A stretch of DNA of 64,000 nucleotides from Candidatus Helarchaeota archaeon. GTDB lineage: Archaea > Asgardarchaeota > Lokiarchaeia > Helarchaeales > HEL-GB-A. A program made the position numbers and the translations under genes. The stretch is from assembly GCA_013375455.1 (NCBI GenBank), contig JABXJT010000004.1:1-64000 (forward strand), given 5' to 3'. Under the pieces are notes generated by a model that did no database searches, was not told where the DNA came from, and saw only the letters and a program-made list of their open reading frames with translations. Each line of letters opens with the position of its first letter. Position 1 is the first letter of the stretch. Of the stretch, positions 35,940 to 45,114 are shown piece by piece.

Positions 35940-36596
35940 ATGAGCAGTGATCATATTTCTAGACAAGAAATGAAGGCATTAGATATTCTTCAAGACCATC
36001 TACGGCAAGTTTTAGCTTCCATCAAAGAATTAAGGGGTTTAGTTGATGATTGGTTTGATGGAAAGAGCAAAAATATTGAGGCGCATATAGAGCAATTAGA
36101 GAAAATTGAAAATCAAGCAGATACCATTAAGTGGAAGATACTAGATGAGCTTTCTGGAGCAGATACGATGTTACACCGTGAGGATTTCATGCGATTAGTC
36201 ATAACTATTGATGAAATAGTCGATTATGCAGAAGGTACTGGACATAGGGTCGCATTTTTAAGTAGATGGCAACCTGATCAGGAAAGCATCTCTTTTATTA
36301 GAGAAATGATGGATGCTTTATTTAAAATGATGATGACTCTACGAGAATCAATTTTTGTATTAACACAAAATTCAGAGAATTCCATGAATATCGCTCGTGA
36401 AATCTATGATCTTGAAAGAAACATTGATAAATTGCACCGAAACATGACAAATCATATCTATTCAATTGAAATTGATCATAAAACTCTTTCCCTTGCACTG
36501 GGCTTCATCGATCATCTGGAAGATATGGCAGATATCGGAGAAAAGGTAACGGATGCAATTCGCATTATTGCTGTAGCTCGGAAAGGTTCTTTTTAA
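35940..36596 (+). CDS. DUF47/PhoU-like protein
   Basis: About 218 residues, all helical. The DUF47 pattern is visible: HIEQLEKIENQADTIKWKIL, REDFMRLVITIDEIVDYAE, and IAREIYDLERNIDKLHR. DUF47 proteins are PhoU-like and usually pair with phosphate (Pit-type) transporters; no transporter gene is adjacent. The frame opens at TTG 35880, but ATG 35940 follows GGGTGAT and matches the family start. EndA follows 24 bases later. Confidence 0.86.
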   Translation: MSSDHISRQEMKALDILQDHLRQVLASIKELRGLVDDWFDGKSKNIEAHIEQLEKIENQADTIKWKILDELSGADTMLHREDFMRLVITIDEIVDYAEGTGHRVAFLSRWQPDQESISFIREMMDALFKMMMTLRESIFVLTQNSENSMNIAREIYDLERNIDKLHRNMTNHIYSIEIDHKTLSLALGFIDHLEDMADIGEKVTDAIRIIAVARKGSF

Positions 36597-36620
36597 TTCA
36601 ATAAATTTTGAGGAAATATA

Positions 36621-37175
36621 ATGGATAATGGGGTTATTCTTGCTGAGTTAATAAAGAATCGGGTGGTAGTTTGGAATTATGAAGATGGGTCCAAACTATA
36701 TAAAGAGGGGTTTTATGGAAAACCTTTGGGAATTAGAAAACCTAAGTCTTTTGAATTCGATCGGCCTTTAGAACTCTCTCTTTTTGAATCTCTCTACCTC
36801 TTAACTAAAAAGAAAATAGAGGTTTATGATAAAACTAAAGATAGCAATCTAGATGCCCAAGCATTAACAGAAATAGCGAAAGAGAATTTTGTAGAATTTG
36901 AAGATAAATATAGAGTATATTTTGATTTGCGAGAACGAGGATATGTCGTAAGACCCGGCTTAAAATTTGGTGCTGACTTTGCAGTTTATCAATATGGCCC
37001 TGGAATTGATCATGCCCCTTTTATCGTTCACGTGCTCCAGAATGTCACTGCAATTTCTAGCATAGAGATGGTGCGTGCTGGGCGCTTGGCTACGACGGTA
37101 CGTAAGCGATTCATAATTGCCACTATCTCAATGGGCAAAGTGGTCTATTACATGTTTACTTGGTTTAAACCCTAA
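36621..37175 (+). CDS. endA: tRNA-splicing endonuclease
   Basis: Cuts bulge-helix-bulge introns in tRNA. 184 residues. The catalytic domain shows RPGLKFGADFAVYQYGPG with the Tyr, HAPFIVHV with the His, and TTVRKRFIIA with the Lys, the Tyr-His-Lys triad. The size fits the alpha4 (homotetramer) or heteromeric alpha-type enzyme. Start ATG follows GAGGAAA. An intron-bearing tRNA-Cys lies 11 kb upstream and is a direct substrate candidate. Confidence 0.93.
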   Translation: MDNGVILAELIKNRVVVWNYEDGSKLYKEGFYGKPLGIRKPKSFEFDRPLELSLFESLYLLTKKKIEVYDKTKDSNLDAQALTEIAKENFVEFEDKYRVYFDLRERGYVVRPGLKFGADFAVYQYGPGIDHAPFIVHVLQNVTAISSIEMVRAGRLATTVRKRFIIATISMGKVVYYMFTWFKP

Positions 37176-37219
37176 ATTTTATTTGGAGCATCAGCGTGTT
37201 TATTTAGGTGTAGTTTACT

Positions 37220-37233
37220 GATACCGTGGTATC
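37220..37233. promoter_or_regulatory. Short palindrome before the QueG-like gene
   Basis: GATACC-GT-GGTATC: 6-bp arms with a 2-bp centre, about 45 bases after endA and 135 before the next start codon. Candidate operator or 3' stem. Confidence 0.3.
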
Positions 37234-37368
37234 GCGGTTAATTGTCAATATTATTTAAACTGAGTTACATTTATTATTTAGTTAATTGAATAAAATCAAA
37301 ATAACCTGAAATTCCTACCGAATGGTAAGCATTTCAAAAATATGCCCTCTTGAAAAAGGTGAGATATA

Positions 37369-38223
37369 ATGAGTGAAGAATTAACCAAGCAAGTTAAAGA
37401 ATTAACTTTAGAACTTGGAGCTGATAAAGTTGGAATCGCTGACGCTACGTTAGCGGAAGATCCTCCACATGGGCATGCAAATCCCATAAATATGGTAAAA
37501 GGAGCGAAGGCGGCAATTTCTCTCGTACTTGCATATCCTGATGGAGCAATGGATTGTGATCATACGGATGATTTAATTCACGCAGGAGTATTTGTAGCAG
37601 TTCAAGAACAAATGATTACTGAATTGTCCCGTATCGCAATGAGTATCGCTAAATTTCTTGAGAAAAAAGGATATAACGCGACTCCAATTGCTCCTGATGT
37701 CCCTGGACGTGATGAAAAACGGTGGGCAGGCACTATTTCTCACCGTTACATTGGTCAACTTGCGGGAGTCGGCGAAATTGGACAGAATAATCTCTTATTG
37801 ACTCCTGAATGGGGACCTAGAGTTCAACTTGCTACCGTTCTTACGGATGCGCCATTAGTAGAAGATGGCCCCAAATTAATTGATAAAGTTTGTAAAAAAT
37901 GCTTTGATTGCTGCGAGAAATGCCCTCCTAGAGCATTATCACGTGAAAATTATCCACCATATAATTTCAACCTCAATCGGTGCTTTTGGGGCGTAGATGG
38001 ATGGGCTAGACTTACCAAAGTCGAGGAACCTCCTAAGGATTGGGTCGATGCACGCCCTACTGCGTTAATCATGGTTTCAAAATATGCCCAGAAATACCCC
38101 CAGATCGCTGAATACCAGGACTTAGCGACGCGGATGGGGTTTTTCCCCTTCTGTAATGAGTGCCAGCGGGTTTGCAGGGTTGGGTTAAACGCAAAAGAGA
38201 AAAAAGAAGAAAAACGAGAATAA
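37369..38223 (+). CDS. QueG-like 4Fe-4S reductase
   Basis: 284 residues. AGVGEIGQNNLLLTPEWGPRV is the core motif of the epoxyqueuosine reductase / reductive dehalogenase superfamily, which binds a corrinoid. It is followed by a cluster motif CKKCFDCCEKCP and by a second Cys set (CNECQRVC) near the end. Unlike QueG it is truncated and may lack the full C-terminal HEAT part, so a queuosine role is unproven. Start ATG follows AGGTGAGATATA. Convergent, two bases apart, with the ETF operon. Confidence 0.85.
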   Translation: MSEELTKQVKELTLELGADKVGIADATLAEDPPHGHANPINMVKGAKAAISLVLAYPDGAMDCDHTDDLIHAGVFVAVQEQMITELSRIAMSIAKFLEKKGYNATPIAPDVPGRDEKRWAGTISHRYIGQLAGVGEIGQNNLLLTPEWGPRVQLATVLTDAPLVEDGPKLIDKVCKKCFDCCEKCPPRALSRENYPPYNFNLNRCFWGVDGWARLTKVEEPPKDWVDARPTALIMVSKYAQKYPQIAEYQDLATRMGFFPFCNECQRVCRVGLNAKEKKEEKRE

Positions 38224-38225
38224 TT

Positions 38226-39425
38226 CTAAACCTTACATTCTTTAATTTTTTTCAATTCATTTATTAATAAGGGGACAACCTCGAAAAAATCTGCAACAAT
38301 GCCTAGATCGGCTACATCAAAGATTGGCGCGTCGGGATCTTTATTGATAGCAATAATATAATCCGATTTCTCTATGCCAACCCGATGTTGGATTGCCCCT
38401 GAAATTCCACAAGCAATATAAAGTTTTGGACAGACTGTCCTTCCTGTTTGACCTACTTGATGATCTGATGAGATAAATCCCGCCTCTACAGCAGCTCTAG
38501 AGGCTCCAACCATACATCCCAGAACTTCAGCTAGCTCATGAACGAGTTTAAAGCCTTTTTCTCCGATTCCTCGACCTCCCGAAACAATGATTTCTGCATC
38601 TTCTAAAACTGTACAGGTTTTGGGTTCTCTTATTACATTAATAATTTTAGTTTTCAATGAATCTAAATTAATTGGATTAGATATAGGGATTATTTCACCA
38701 TTTTTGGAGGCTCTTGGCTTTTTAGCATTAAAGATACCAGGTCTTACGGTGGCCATGACTGGACGGCGATTTGGGGTGATGATGGTTGCCATTATATTTC
38801 CACCGAAAGCAGGGCGCGTCTGTAATAACGTTCTATCCTTCCTATCAACATCAAGGCTCGTACAATCAGCTGTAAGACCGGTATTTAAGCGTTTTGCGAT
38901 TCTAGGACCTAAATCGCGTCCAAGTCGAGTAGCGCCCATTAAAAAAATTTCGGGTTTGTATGTTTTAAGGATATTAACAATTGCTGCAGTGTAGGGGGTA
39001 GTAAGGTAATTTTGAAACATTTTATCATCAATTACATATACTTGAGCAGCACCATATTGAATTAAAGCATTCGCGCTTTCCTCTATCTTATAACCGAGTA
39101 AAACGGCCGAAACAAAAGTGTCTAATTTTTTTGCAAGTTTCCTGCTCTTGGTTATCAATTGGTAGCCAACATCGAGTATTTGCCCATCACGTTGTTCTAC
39201 AAACACCATAATGCCGCGAAACTGACTTAAATCAATTTCTTCTTCAATGCGTTCTACATCAGATGTTAAAGCCCCTAAATTACAAGATTCCAAACAGATT
39301 CCGCATTCAGTACAATTTTCTCTAATTCTAGCTTTTTTATCCCAGATTTCAATTGCACCATAGGGGCAGGCTTTAACGCAAAGTTCGCATCCAATGCATT
39401 TGTTTACATCAACGAGAATTACCAT
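38226..39425 (-). CDS. etfA: Electron transfer flavoprotein alpha subunit with ferredoxin domain
   Basis: 399 residues. The first 60 carry two 4Fe-4S motifs, CIGCELCVKACP and CTECGICLESCN; then an ETF-alpha domain with the FAD motif SGGRGIGEKGF and the terminal VGQTGRTVCPKLYIACGISG block. Fused ferredoxins occur in archaeal and clostridial ETFs. Forms a heterodimer with EtfB to receive electrons from acyl-CoA dehydrogenase or other flavoproteins. Last of three genes: acd, etfB, etfA in transcription order, with short gaps. Confidence 0.95.
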   Translation of the reverse strand: MVILVDVNKCIGCELCVKACPYGAIEIWDKKARIRENCTECGICLESCNLGALTSDVERIEEEIDLSQFRGIMVFVEQRDGQILDVGYQLITKSRKLAKKLDTFVSAVLLGYKIEESANALIQYGAAQVYVIDDKMFQNYLTTPYTAAIVNILKTYKPEIFLMGATRLGRDLGPRIAKRLNTGLTADCTSLDVDRKDRTLLQTRPAFGGNIMATIITPNRRPVMATVRPGIFNAKKPRASKNGEIIPISNPINLDSLKTKIINVIREPKTCTVLEDAEIIVSGGRGIGEKGFKLVHELAEVLGCMVGASRAAVEAGFISSDHQVGQTGRTVCPKLYIACGISGAIQHRVGIEKSDYIIAINKDPDAPIFDVADLGIVADFFEVVPLLINELKKIKECKV

Positions 39426-39438
39426 TGATTGACATCCC

Positions 39439-40233
39439 TTAAATTAAGTTTTGTTTCTGGAGGTGTTTTATTACCTCCTCAACAATTTCTTTTGGATCGC
39501 CTTGTAAAATATTTCCTTTCTTTTTAGATTCAGGAGTAAATACCTTTTTTACTTGGGTTGCAGAGCCGCTTAATCCAATTTTTCTCTCATCCACGTCGAT
39601 ATCATCCGCAGTCCATTCTACAATATCTACTTTTTGGAATGATTGTACAATTCCTTTAATGGTGGGATAACGAGGAGTATTTATTTCCTTTAGTATTGTT
39701 ATGAGAACTGGCATTTCAGTTTCAACCATCTCATAACCATCATCTACATCTCTTATCGCCCTGACCTTATTGTCGCGGATTACTATGTTTGTAGCATAAG
39801 TAACTTGGGGAATGTTCAATGTTTCAGCCAGTTCAATCGGAGTTTGGGCCGTATCACCGTCTATTGATTTGCTACCGCATAAAATAATGTCAAACTTTGC
39901 TTTTTCTTCCAATTTTTTAATAGCCTGCGCTAAAGTGTAGGAGGTTGCTAGAGTATCCGCACCTGCAAATTTACGATCGGTCAAAAGAACCCCCTTATTA
40001 ACACCCATTGCAATAGCTTCCTGTAATGCCTCACGACTTTGAGGGGGGCCCATCGTTAGAACAGTCACTTTTCCACCGAATTTTTCTCTTATCGATAATC
40101 CCTCTTCTATTGCATGTTTATCCGAAGGATTAATGACGCTCGGAACGCCCTCACGCATAATTGTCCCCGTTTTTTTATCTATTTTAACATCGGTGGTATC
40201 AGGGACCTGTTTTATACAAATTAACACGTTCAT
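39439..40233 (-). CDS. etfB: Electron transfer flavoprotein beta subunit
   Basis: About 264 residues. Family motifs: VCIKQVPDT at the start, AIEEGL, MGPPQSREALQEAIAMG and DGDTAQTP. It binds FAD or AMP with EtfA. The frame opens at GTG 40242; ATG 40233 with GTAGGTGAT upstream is the better start. It directly follows the acyl-CoA dehydrogenase. Confidence 0.94.
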   Translation of the reverse strand: MNVLICIKQVPDTTDVKIDKKTGTIMREGVPSVINPSDKHAIEEGLSIREKFGGKVTVLTMGPPQSREALQEAIAMGVNKGVLLTDRKFAGADTLATSYTLAQAIKKLEEKAKFDIILCGSKSIDGDTAQTPIELAETLNIPQVTYATNIVIRDNKVRAIRDVDDGYEMVETEMPVLITILKEINTPRYPTIKGIVQSFQKVDIVEWTADDIDVDERKIGLSGSATQVKKVFTPESKKKGNILQGDPKEIVEEVIKHLQKQNLI

Positions 40234-40242
40234 TTCGATCAC

Positions 40243-41394
40243 CTACAGCCCTAATACTTTGTATGCAATTTTCAGGCGTTGAACTTCTGATGTGCCTTCA
40301 TAGATTGAGACTATTTTAGCGTCGCGAAAGAATCTTTCAACAGGATAGTCTTTACAATACCCATAGCCACCATGGATTTGTACGGCTTTCTCAGCAGCCT
40401 TCATTGCAGTTTCAGCAGCGAATAATTTTGCCATACTAGCCTGTTTAGAGAATCGGATGCCTTTATCTTTAAGGAATGCCGCCCGGTAGGTCAATAATCG
40501 TGCTGCATCGATTTCCGTTGCCATATCTGCAATCCACCACTGAATTGCTTGGAACTTGGCAATTTTTTGCCCGAATTGTTCCCGTTCATTGGCATATTTT
40601 ACAGCCGCATCGAGGGCAGCTTGGGCAATTCCCACTCCCTGGGCGGCAATGCCAATCCGCGCACTATCGAGAATTTGCAGTGCCATCCGATAACCATTAT
40701 TCAGCTGCCCTAAGAGATTTTCTTTGGGAATACGGCAGTCATCGAATATTAATTCGGCAGTATCAGAACCAGATATTCCCAATTTTTCCTCAATGACACC
40801 AATAGAGAATCCAGGAGTCCCTTTTTCAACGATGAAGACGCTCACACCATTTTTGAAATTCCTTTTATCGGTTCGCGCGAAAACTAAAACATTTTTCGCG
40901 ATGGATCCATTAGTTATGAATATTTTCGTCCCATTGATGACCCATTCATCACCGTCTAGCACGGCTGTAGTTTGCACGTTCGCTGCATCCGATCCCGCAT
41001 CGGGTTCCGTCAGGGCAAAGGCCCCTATTTTCTTTCCTTTCGCCATAGGAACGAGATACTTTCGTTTTTGAGCTTCAGTACCAAATAAGTAGATTGGATA
41101 GGCGGCGACAGAATTATGAACGCACACGGTGACACCAGTGCTAGCGCAGGCTTTGGAAAGTTCATCGACACAAATAACGTAGGAAATGGTATCAAGACCC
41201 GCGCCACCATATTTTTGAGGAATAACTAGTCCAAAAAACCCCATAATAGCCAACTTTCGAAGAATATCACTGGGAATTTGTCCTTCTCTGTCGATTAATG
41301 AGGCATAAGGCAAAAGCTCTTTTTTAACGAAATCACGAACCACTTTTCGTATCATTTTTTGTTGATCTGATAAATCGAAATCCATTTTATTCAC
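40243..41394 (-). CDS. Acyl-CoA dehydrogenase
   Basis: 383 residues. Conserved substrate and FAD motifs FALTEPDAGSDAAN and QILDSARIGIAAQGVG, YANEREQFGQKI, and IYEGTSEVQRL with the catalytic-Glu region (YEGT). Oxidises an acyl-CoA to enoyl-CoA and gives electrons to EtfAB encoded directly downstream. GTG 41394 or ATG 41385 could be the start. Substrate chain length cannot be told from sequence. First gene of the operon. Confidence 0.96.
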   Translation of the reverse strand: MNKMDFDLSDQQKMIRKVVRDFVKKELLPYASLIDREGQIPSDILRKLAIMGFFGLVIPQKYGGAGLDTISYVICVDELSKACASTGVTVCVHNSVAAYPIYLFGTEAQKRKYLVPMAKGKKIGAFALTEPDAGSDAANVQTTAVLDGDEWVINGTKIFITNGSIAKNVLVFARTDKRNFKNGVSVFIVEKGTPGFSIGVIEEKLGISGSDTAELIFDDCRIPKENLLGQLNNGYRMALQILDSARIGIAAQGVGIAQAALDAAVKYANEREQFGQKIAKFQAIQWWIADMATEIDAARLLTYRAAFLKDKGIRFSKQASMAKLFAAETAMKAAEKAVQIHGGYGYCKDYPVERFFRDAKIVSIYEGTSEVQRLKIAYKVLGL

Positions 41395-41496
41395 TAGTAA
41401 TCGATTTTTTCTTTTTGTTAATTCCTTATTCCATTATAAAAAAAATTAATGGGTTTGATATTTTATATATAAATCGAAAGGATTGAGTGTGAGTGC

Positions 41497-42537
41497 ATGG
41501 TTAAATTCGGAGTTCAACACGGGGCGAATTCGGCCCTTTTAGGACATAAAATTGAGGATATTTTGAAATCGATTCAAATTACGGAGAAACTAGGATATGA
41601 CTCGGCTTTTTTAATGGACCATTTGAACATGTTTCCGAGGCGATCGGAGGTTTATGATGCTTGGACATTATTGGGGGCGATAGCCTGTAAAATCCGGAGT
41701 GTTCAAATTGGCTCATGCGTCAGTGACCCGCATCGATATCATCCTGCTGTTCTGGCACAGAAAGTCGCAACAGTGAGTAGATTGTCTGGTGGGAGGGCAA
41801 TTTTATCTTTAGGATTCGGGGAGGGCATGAATCTGAATACTTTCGGAATACCATTCGGAGAAAAACCAGTTACGAAACTTCGCGAATGTATTCAAATCAT
41901 TCGAAAACTGTGGGATTCTAATCCTAAAAACAGAGTAAATTTTGAAGGCTATCATTATAGATTGACAGAGGCATTCCTCCAGATTGAGATAAAAAATCCC
42001 TGCATCTGGGTAGCAGCCAGCTCCCCCCAAACTTTGCAAGTTACGGCTGATCTTGGTGATGGATGGATTCCCACGGGATATACTCCAAAACTCTATCAAA
42101 AGCATTTTAAAATCATCAGAGGAAAAATGAAAAACCGCCGAATTGAAAGAGCCTATGAAATTTTCATTGCGATTTCAAAAGAGAGAGATAAAGCGGAGAA
42201 CATCATGAAACCATTTGGAGCTACCTTATGCTTGAAAAAGGAGCTGCTGGAGGAGTACGATGTTAAACTTCCTGAGGAGCTCCAATTTCAAAAAAGAATA
42301 AAATTATCGCTTTATGAAATGTCAAAAGAGATAGAAAAACTAACTGGTTTTGTCCCAAAAATTCCAATGGAATTAATTCAACAAGTCACGGCATATGGAA
42401 CGCCTGAGGATTGCATTGAGTCGCTAGACCGTTTCGTTAAAGCTGGGGTTGAACATTTTGTGATTGAGTTTATGGGACCCGACTATTTTAATGCCATGGA
42501 ATTATTCACGAAGGAAGTATTGCCTAATTTTAGATGA
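41497..42537 (+). CDS. F420-dependent luciferase-like oxidoreductase
   Basis: 346 residues. Luciferase-like TIM barrel: VKFGVQHGANSALLG at the start, DSAFLMDHLNMFPRRS, GGRAILSLGFGEGMNL, and PCIWVAASSPQTLQV. Resembles F420-dependent 5,10-methylenetetrahydromethanopterin reductase (Mer) and glucose-6-phosphate dehydrogenase relatives. The organism having F420 is supported by the family, and methanopterin by the RFAP synthase at 63 kb. Substrate unknown. Start ATG follows GAGTGTGAG. Confidence 0.88.
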   Translation: MVKFGVQHGANSALLGHKIEDILKSIQITEKLGYDSAFLMDHLNMFPRRSEVYDAWTLLGAIACKIRSVQIGSCVSDPHRYHPAVLAQKVATVSRLSGGRAILSLGFGEGMNLNTFGIPFGEKPVTKLRECIQIIRKLWDSNPKNRVNFEGYHYRLTEAFLQIEIKNPCIWVAASSPQTLQVTADLGDGWIPTGYTPKLYQKHFKIIRGKMKNRRIERAYEIFIAISKERDKAENIMKPFGATLCLKKELLEEYDVKLPEELQFQKRIKLSLYEMSKEIEKLTGFVPKIPMELIQQVTAYGTPEDCIESLDRFVKAGVEHFVIEFMGPDYFNAMELFTKEVLPNFR

Positions 42538-42562
42538 AGACTTTTATAGAACCCATTAAAAG

Positions 42563-43681
42563 TCATTTTTTCTTTAAGGCCTTCTTTAATTCCTTGATAT
42601 TTAATTTCTTTTTGCATTCAGGACACGCATTTGAGATTTTAATGTAATCGAGTAAATGATCAATATGAGCCAATGCACCGCAATGAGGGCATTTGGTTGT
42701 ATTTTTATCATCCTTGCTAATCTCTAAATCACATACAACGCAACGAATCTTGGCGACTTCTTGTTCGTAAAGCTTGTTCTGGCACACTGGACAAGTGCCC
42801 GTTTTCTTGACCCACTCTAAAAAGTGTTGTTCATGAGCTGTAGCATCACATTTCGGACATTGAGTAAACTCATCGGGGTGAATAAACCGGAAACAAATCG
42901 CACATTTATAAACATCTTCGTGACAATTCTTACAAAATTTTGCATCTTTGTCAATTTCAACTCCGCAATAGGGACAAGTAAAAAGCGCACCGGGAGGTTC
43001 ATAAGCAAAAACTTGGGTTGTATAATCCAATTTACCTTTAATTTCTCTATCTTTTGACATCTGATCTAAGACTTTGATTATGAGTTCTATGCTCGTACCA
43101 ATGCCATTAAGAATATCCATGAACGGAATGTAAGTGGTATTGAATTCTGAATAATATGCTTCTATATATGATTTAATAGCCTCTTTGATTTGGCCGGTTA
43201 CCATATTATAGTCTTCTCTCAAGTACATCAAAGCATTATTAATGTTCATTTCAATGATGGGATCGTCGATCCCTTGCGTGAGGACTAGATAAGGTAATAA
43301 GGGATGAAGCTCTTCTGGAGCTGTTTTGGCTAATTCAAGGATGAGTTCGGAGGCCATATTTTTATCAGTGGTTGTTTGGGGGACTCTGAGAATGTTTATG
43401 AGGGTATTAATGGCATTGTAATAGTTTCGGGTATCGACGTAAAACTTTGCTCCTTGGAAATCTGGATAAAAGTTTGGATCATTTAAATCAGGGGCAAATG
43501 GGAATAAAACCTGGGGACCTTCCTCAGTAGCATTAGCTTCATCAGCCTTCAATTGAGATTTTTCGGTCTGGGGCGATTTTCCACTATCAAGAGCGGAGTC
43601 CAATGCATCTAATACATCAGAATAAAAAGTATCGTCTTGATCCTCTCTTTTTTTCTTATTTGGTTGCTCTTCTTCACTCAT
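42563..43681 (-). CDS. Helical protein with zinc ribbon and tandem RING-like domains
   Basis: 372 residues. A charged disordered start (about 1-60) leads into an all-helical region (about 75-215) of armadillo/HEAT-like look. A zinc ribbon (about 236-253) and two RING-like modules follow: first C260, C263, C275, C278, H283, H286, C297, C300; second C314, C317, C331, C334, H339, H342, C353, C356. Both have the C-x2-C ... C-x2-C-x4-H-x2-H-x10-C-x2-C layout, a cross-brace RING/B-box-like order. Such modules bind E2s or substrates in ubiquitin systems. Ribosome binding site GGGGAAG. The upstream gene on the same strand encodes a RWD/UBC-like plus RING-like protein. Confidence 0.8.
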   Translation of the reverse strand: MSEEEQPNKKKREDQDDTFYSDVLDALDSALDSGKSPQTEKSQLKADEANATEEGPQVLFPFAPDLNDPNFYPDFQGAKFYVDTRNYYNAINTLINILRVPQTTTDKNMASELILELAKTAPEELHPLLPYLVLTQGIDDPIIEMNINNALMYLREDYNMVTGQIKEAIKSYIEAYYSEFNTTYIPFMDILNGIGTSIELIIKVLDQMSKDREIKGKLDYTTQVFAYEPPGALFTCPYCGVEIDKDAKFCKNCHEDVYKCAICFRFIHPDEFTQCPKCDATAHEQHFLEWVKKTGTCPVCQNKLYEQEVAKIRCVVCDLEISKDDKNTTKCPHCGALAHIDHLLDYIKISNACPECKKKLNIKELKKALKKK

Positions 43682-43796
43682 GGATCTTCCCCTGTTGAAG
43701 TCTTACCTTTATTAAAATTATTCCTTTTTCATTTATTTATAGATTCTCTTCATTTCTTGACTTTTCAAGCTACTTTTCATTGAAGGCATTAGCAAA

Positions 43797-44894
43797 TCAG
43801 TAAGAAACACGTTGTGGGGCAAGACATGCAGGACATTTTCGAGAGAGTTTCATTTGATCGGTCCAACAACACCTATGAAAGCTAGAATGACAAGAGTTAC
43901 ATTGTTGCTTACATTCAATCTCTCCTGAAATTCCTCGCACCTTCGTTTGTGTCAGGGGTTTCTTACATTTTGGACATTTAAATTGATGACAAATTTGGCA
44001 AATATGCCGGGATTTTTGTTTAAGAAAACCCTTCACATCATCAAGCATTTCAACGATTGAATTGGCATGTTGCCATTGGTTATAAATTGAGAGGAGAAAT
44101 TCATCGATATCGTTTTTAATCTCATTCGGACTTAAGGCTTTTAATTCCAGATTAGGGGGTGCCAGTGGAAATTCCCCTGTCAGGGTAACTTCGAGATCGC
44201 AAAATTCATCAGTTTCAATTTCAATTCGGACTGAAAGAAGTAATCCTTGTGCATCCCATTTCTTAACACTTTTTTGATAGTCAGTTTTCTTTTCTAATTG
44301 TTTGAGTTCATTAAGAATTCTTGTTCGGTGGTCGATTTTTTTGGATACCTCTCGGCAAATATCAATGAGACTAGTTCTAGGCCATTCTTGGAGAGCTTGG
44401 ATCTCATTGACTTTTATTAATTTCTCCAATTCTGGGCTGAGGATGATGGAGGGGGAATTGGGCTTCTTATGAACTATCTGAAATTCATATGTTTTCATTT
44501 TATAAGAATAAAGATTTACTTGGAGTCTGTATGGCCCTACCATATGCCCATTAAATTCCATCAATACCTCTTCCATCTCATCGTTAGGATAGATCATAAG
44601 CTGAAGGATATCTTCCAGCTCTCGAATAAGTTCTACAATATGAGAAGGATTTTGAGTATTCCATTCACGTAATCCATTTAAGAACCTGCTCGGATCACCC
44701 AATTCATTTAGTAAATTTGATGGAAGAATTATTTCAGGTTTTCCAGGATATTTTTCAAATTTTAGTTGAATTTGATAGTGAATTTCAGGAGTAATTGATA
44801 AATACACTATCATTTTGGTAGGATTATTTTCTTCATAATCTGCACTATATTCATTCAAAATTAAATCTCGTTCCTTCTCATGAACATTTCCCAT
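43797..44894 (-). CDS. Three RWD/UBC-like segments plus RING-like zinc module
   Basis: About 365 residues from ATG 44894, which follows AAGGAGATTATA (the frame opens at 44915). Three repeats of a UBC/RWD pattern lie at about 1-90, 95-180 and 185-295: strands, a P-x-x-P-x-(I/L) turn (YPGKPEIILP; PNSPSIILSPEL; FPLAPPNLEL), and a helix ending W..... LI/IC. No catalytic Cys in the HPN position is visible, so they look like RWD or UEV-type folds. The end (about 299-360) holds CQICHQFKCPKC and CNSCHSSFHRCCW ... CPAC, a RING-like cross-brace. Reminiscent of eukaryotic RNF14-type proteins. Homology is from reading only. Confidence 0.76.
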   Translation of the reverse strand: MGNVHEKERDLILNEYSADYEENNPTKMIVYLSITPEIHYQIQLKFEKYPGKPEIILPSNLLNELGDPSRFLNGLREWNTQNPSHIVELIRELEDILQLMIYPNDEMEEVLMEFNGHMVGPYRLQVNLYSYKMKTYEFQIVHKKPNSPSIILSPELEKLIKVNEIQALQEWPRTSLIDICREVSKKIDHRTRILNELKQLEKKTDYQKSVKKWDAQGLLLSVRIEIETDEFCDLEVTLTGEFPLAPPNLELKALSPNEIKNDIDEFLLSIYNQWQHANSIVEMLDDVKGFLKQKSRHICQICHQFKCPKCKKPLTQTKVRGISGEIECKQQCNSCHSSFHRCCWTDQMKLSRKCPACLAPQRVSY

Positions 44895-45114
44895 TATAAT
44901 CTCCTTTTTTATCAAATCCTACTCATTTTTAAGAATCTTTCTAGAATATGTTTTCCACTTAATAAATAAAAGAAAAAACAAATATTTTTAATTTATAAAG
45001 TTCTCAATACTATCATAAAAAAGAATAACTGTGCTCAAATCCTTAGAAAAAATGCTAGAACCCTTGTGAGAGAAATAGCAGAATAATGAGTAGGTTGGAC
45101 AAGGAGGAGTACTT

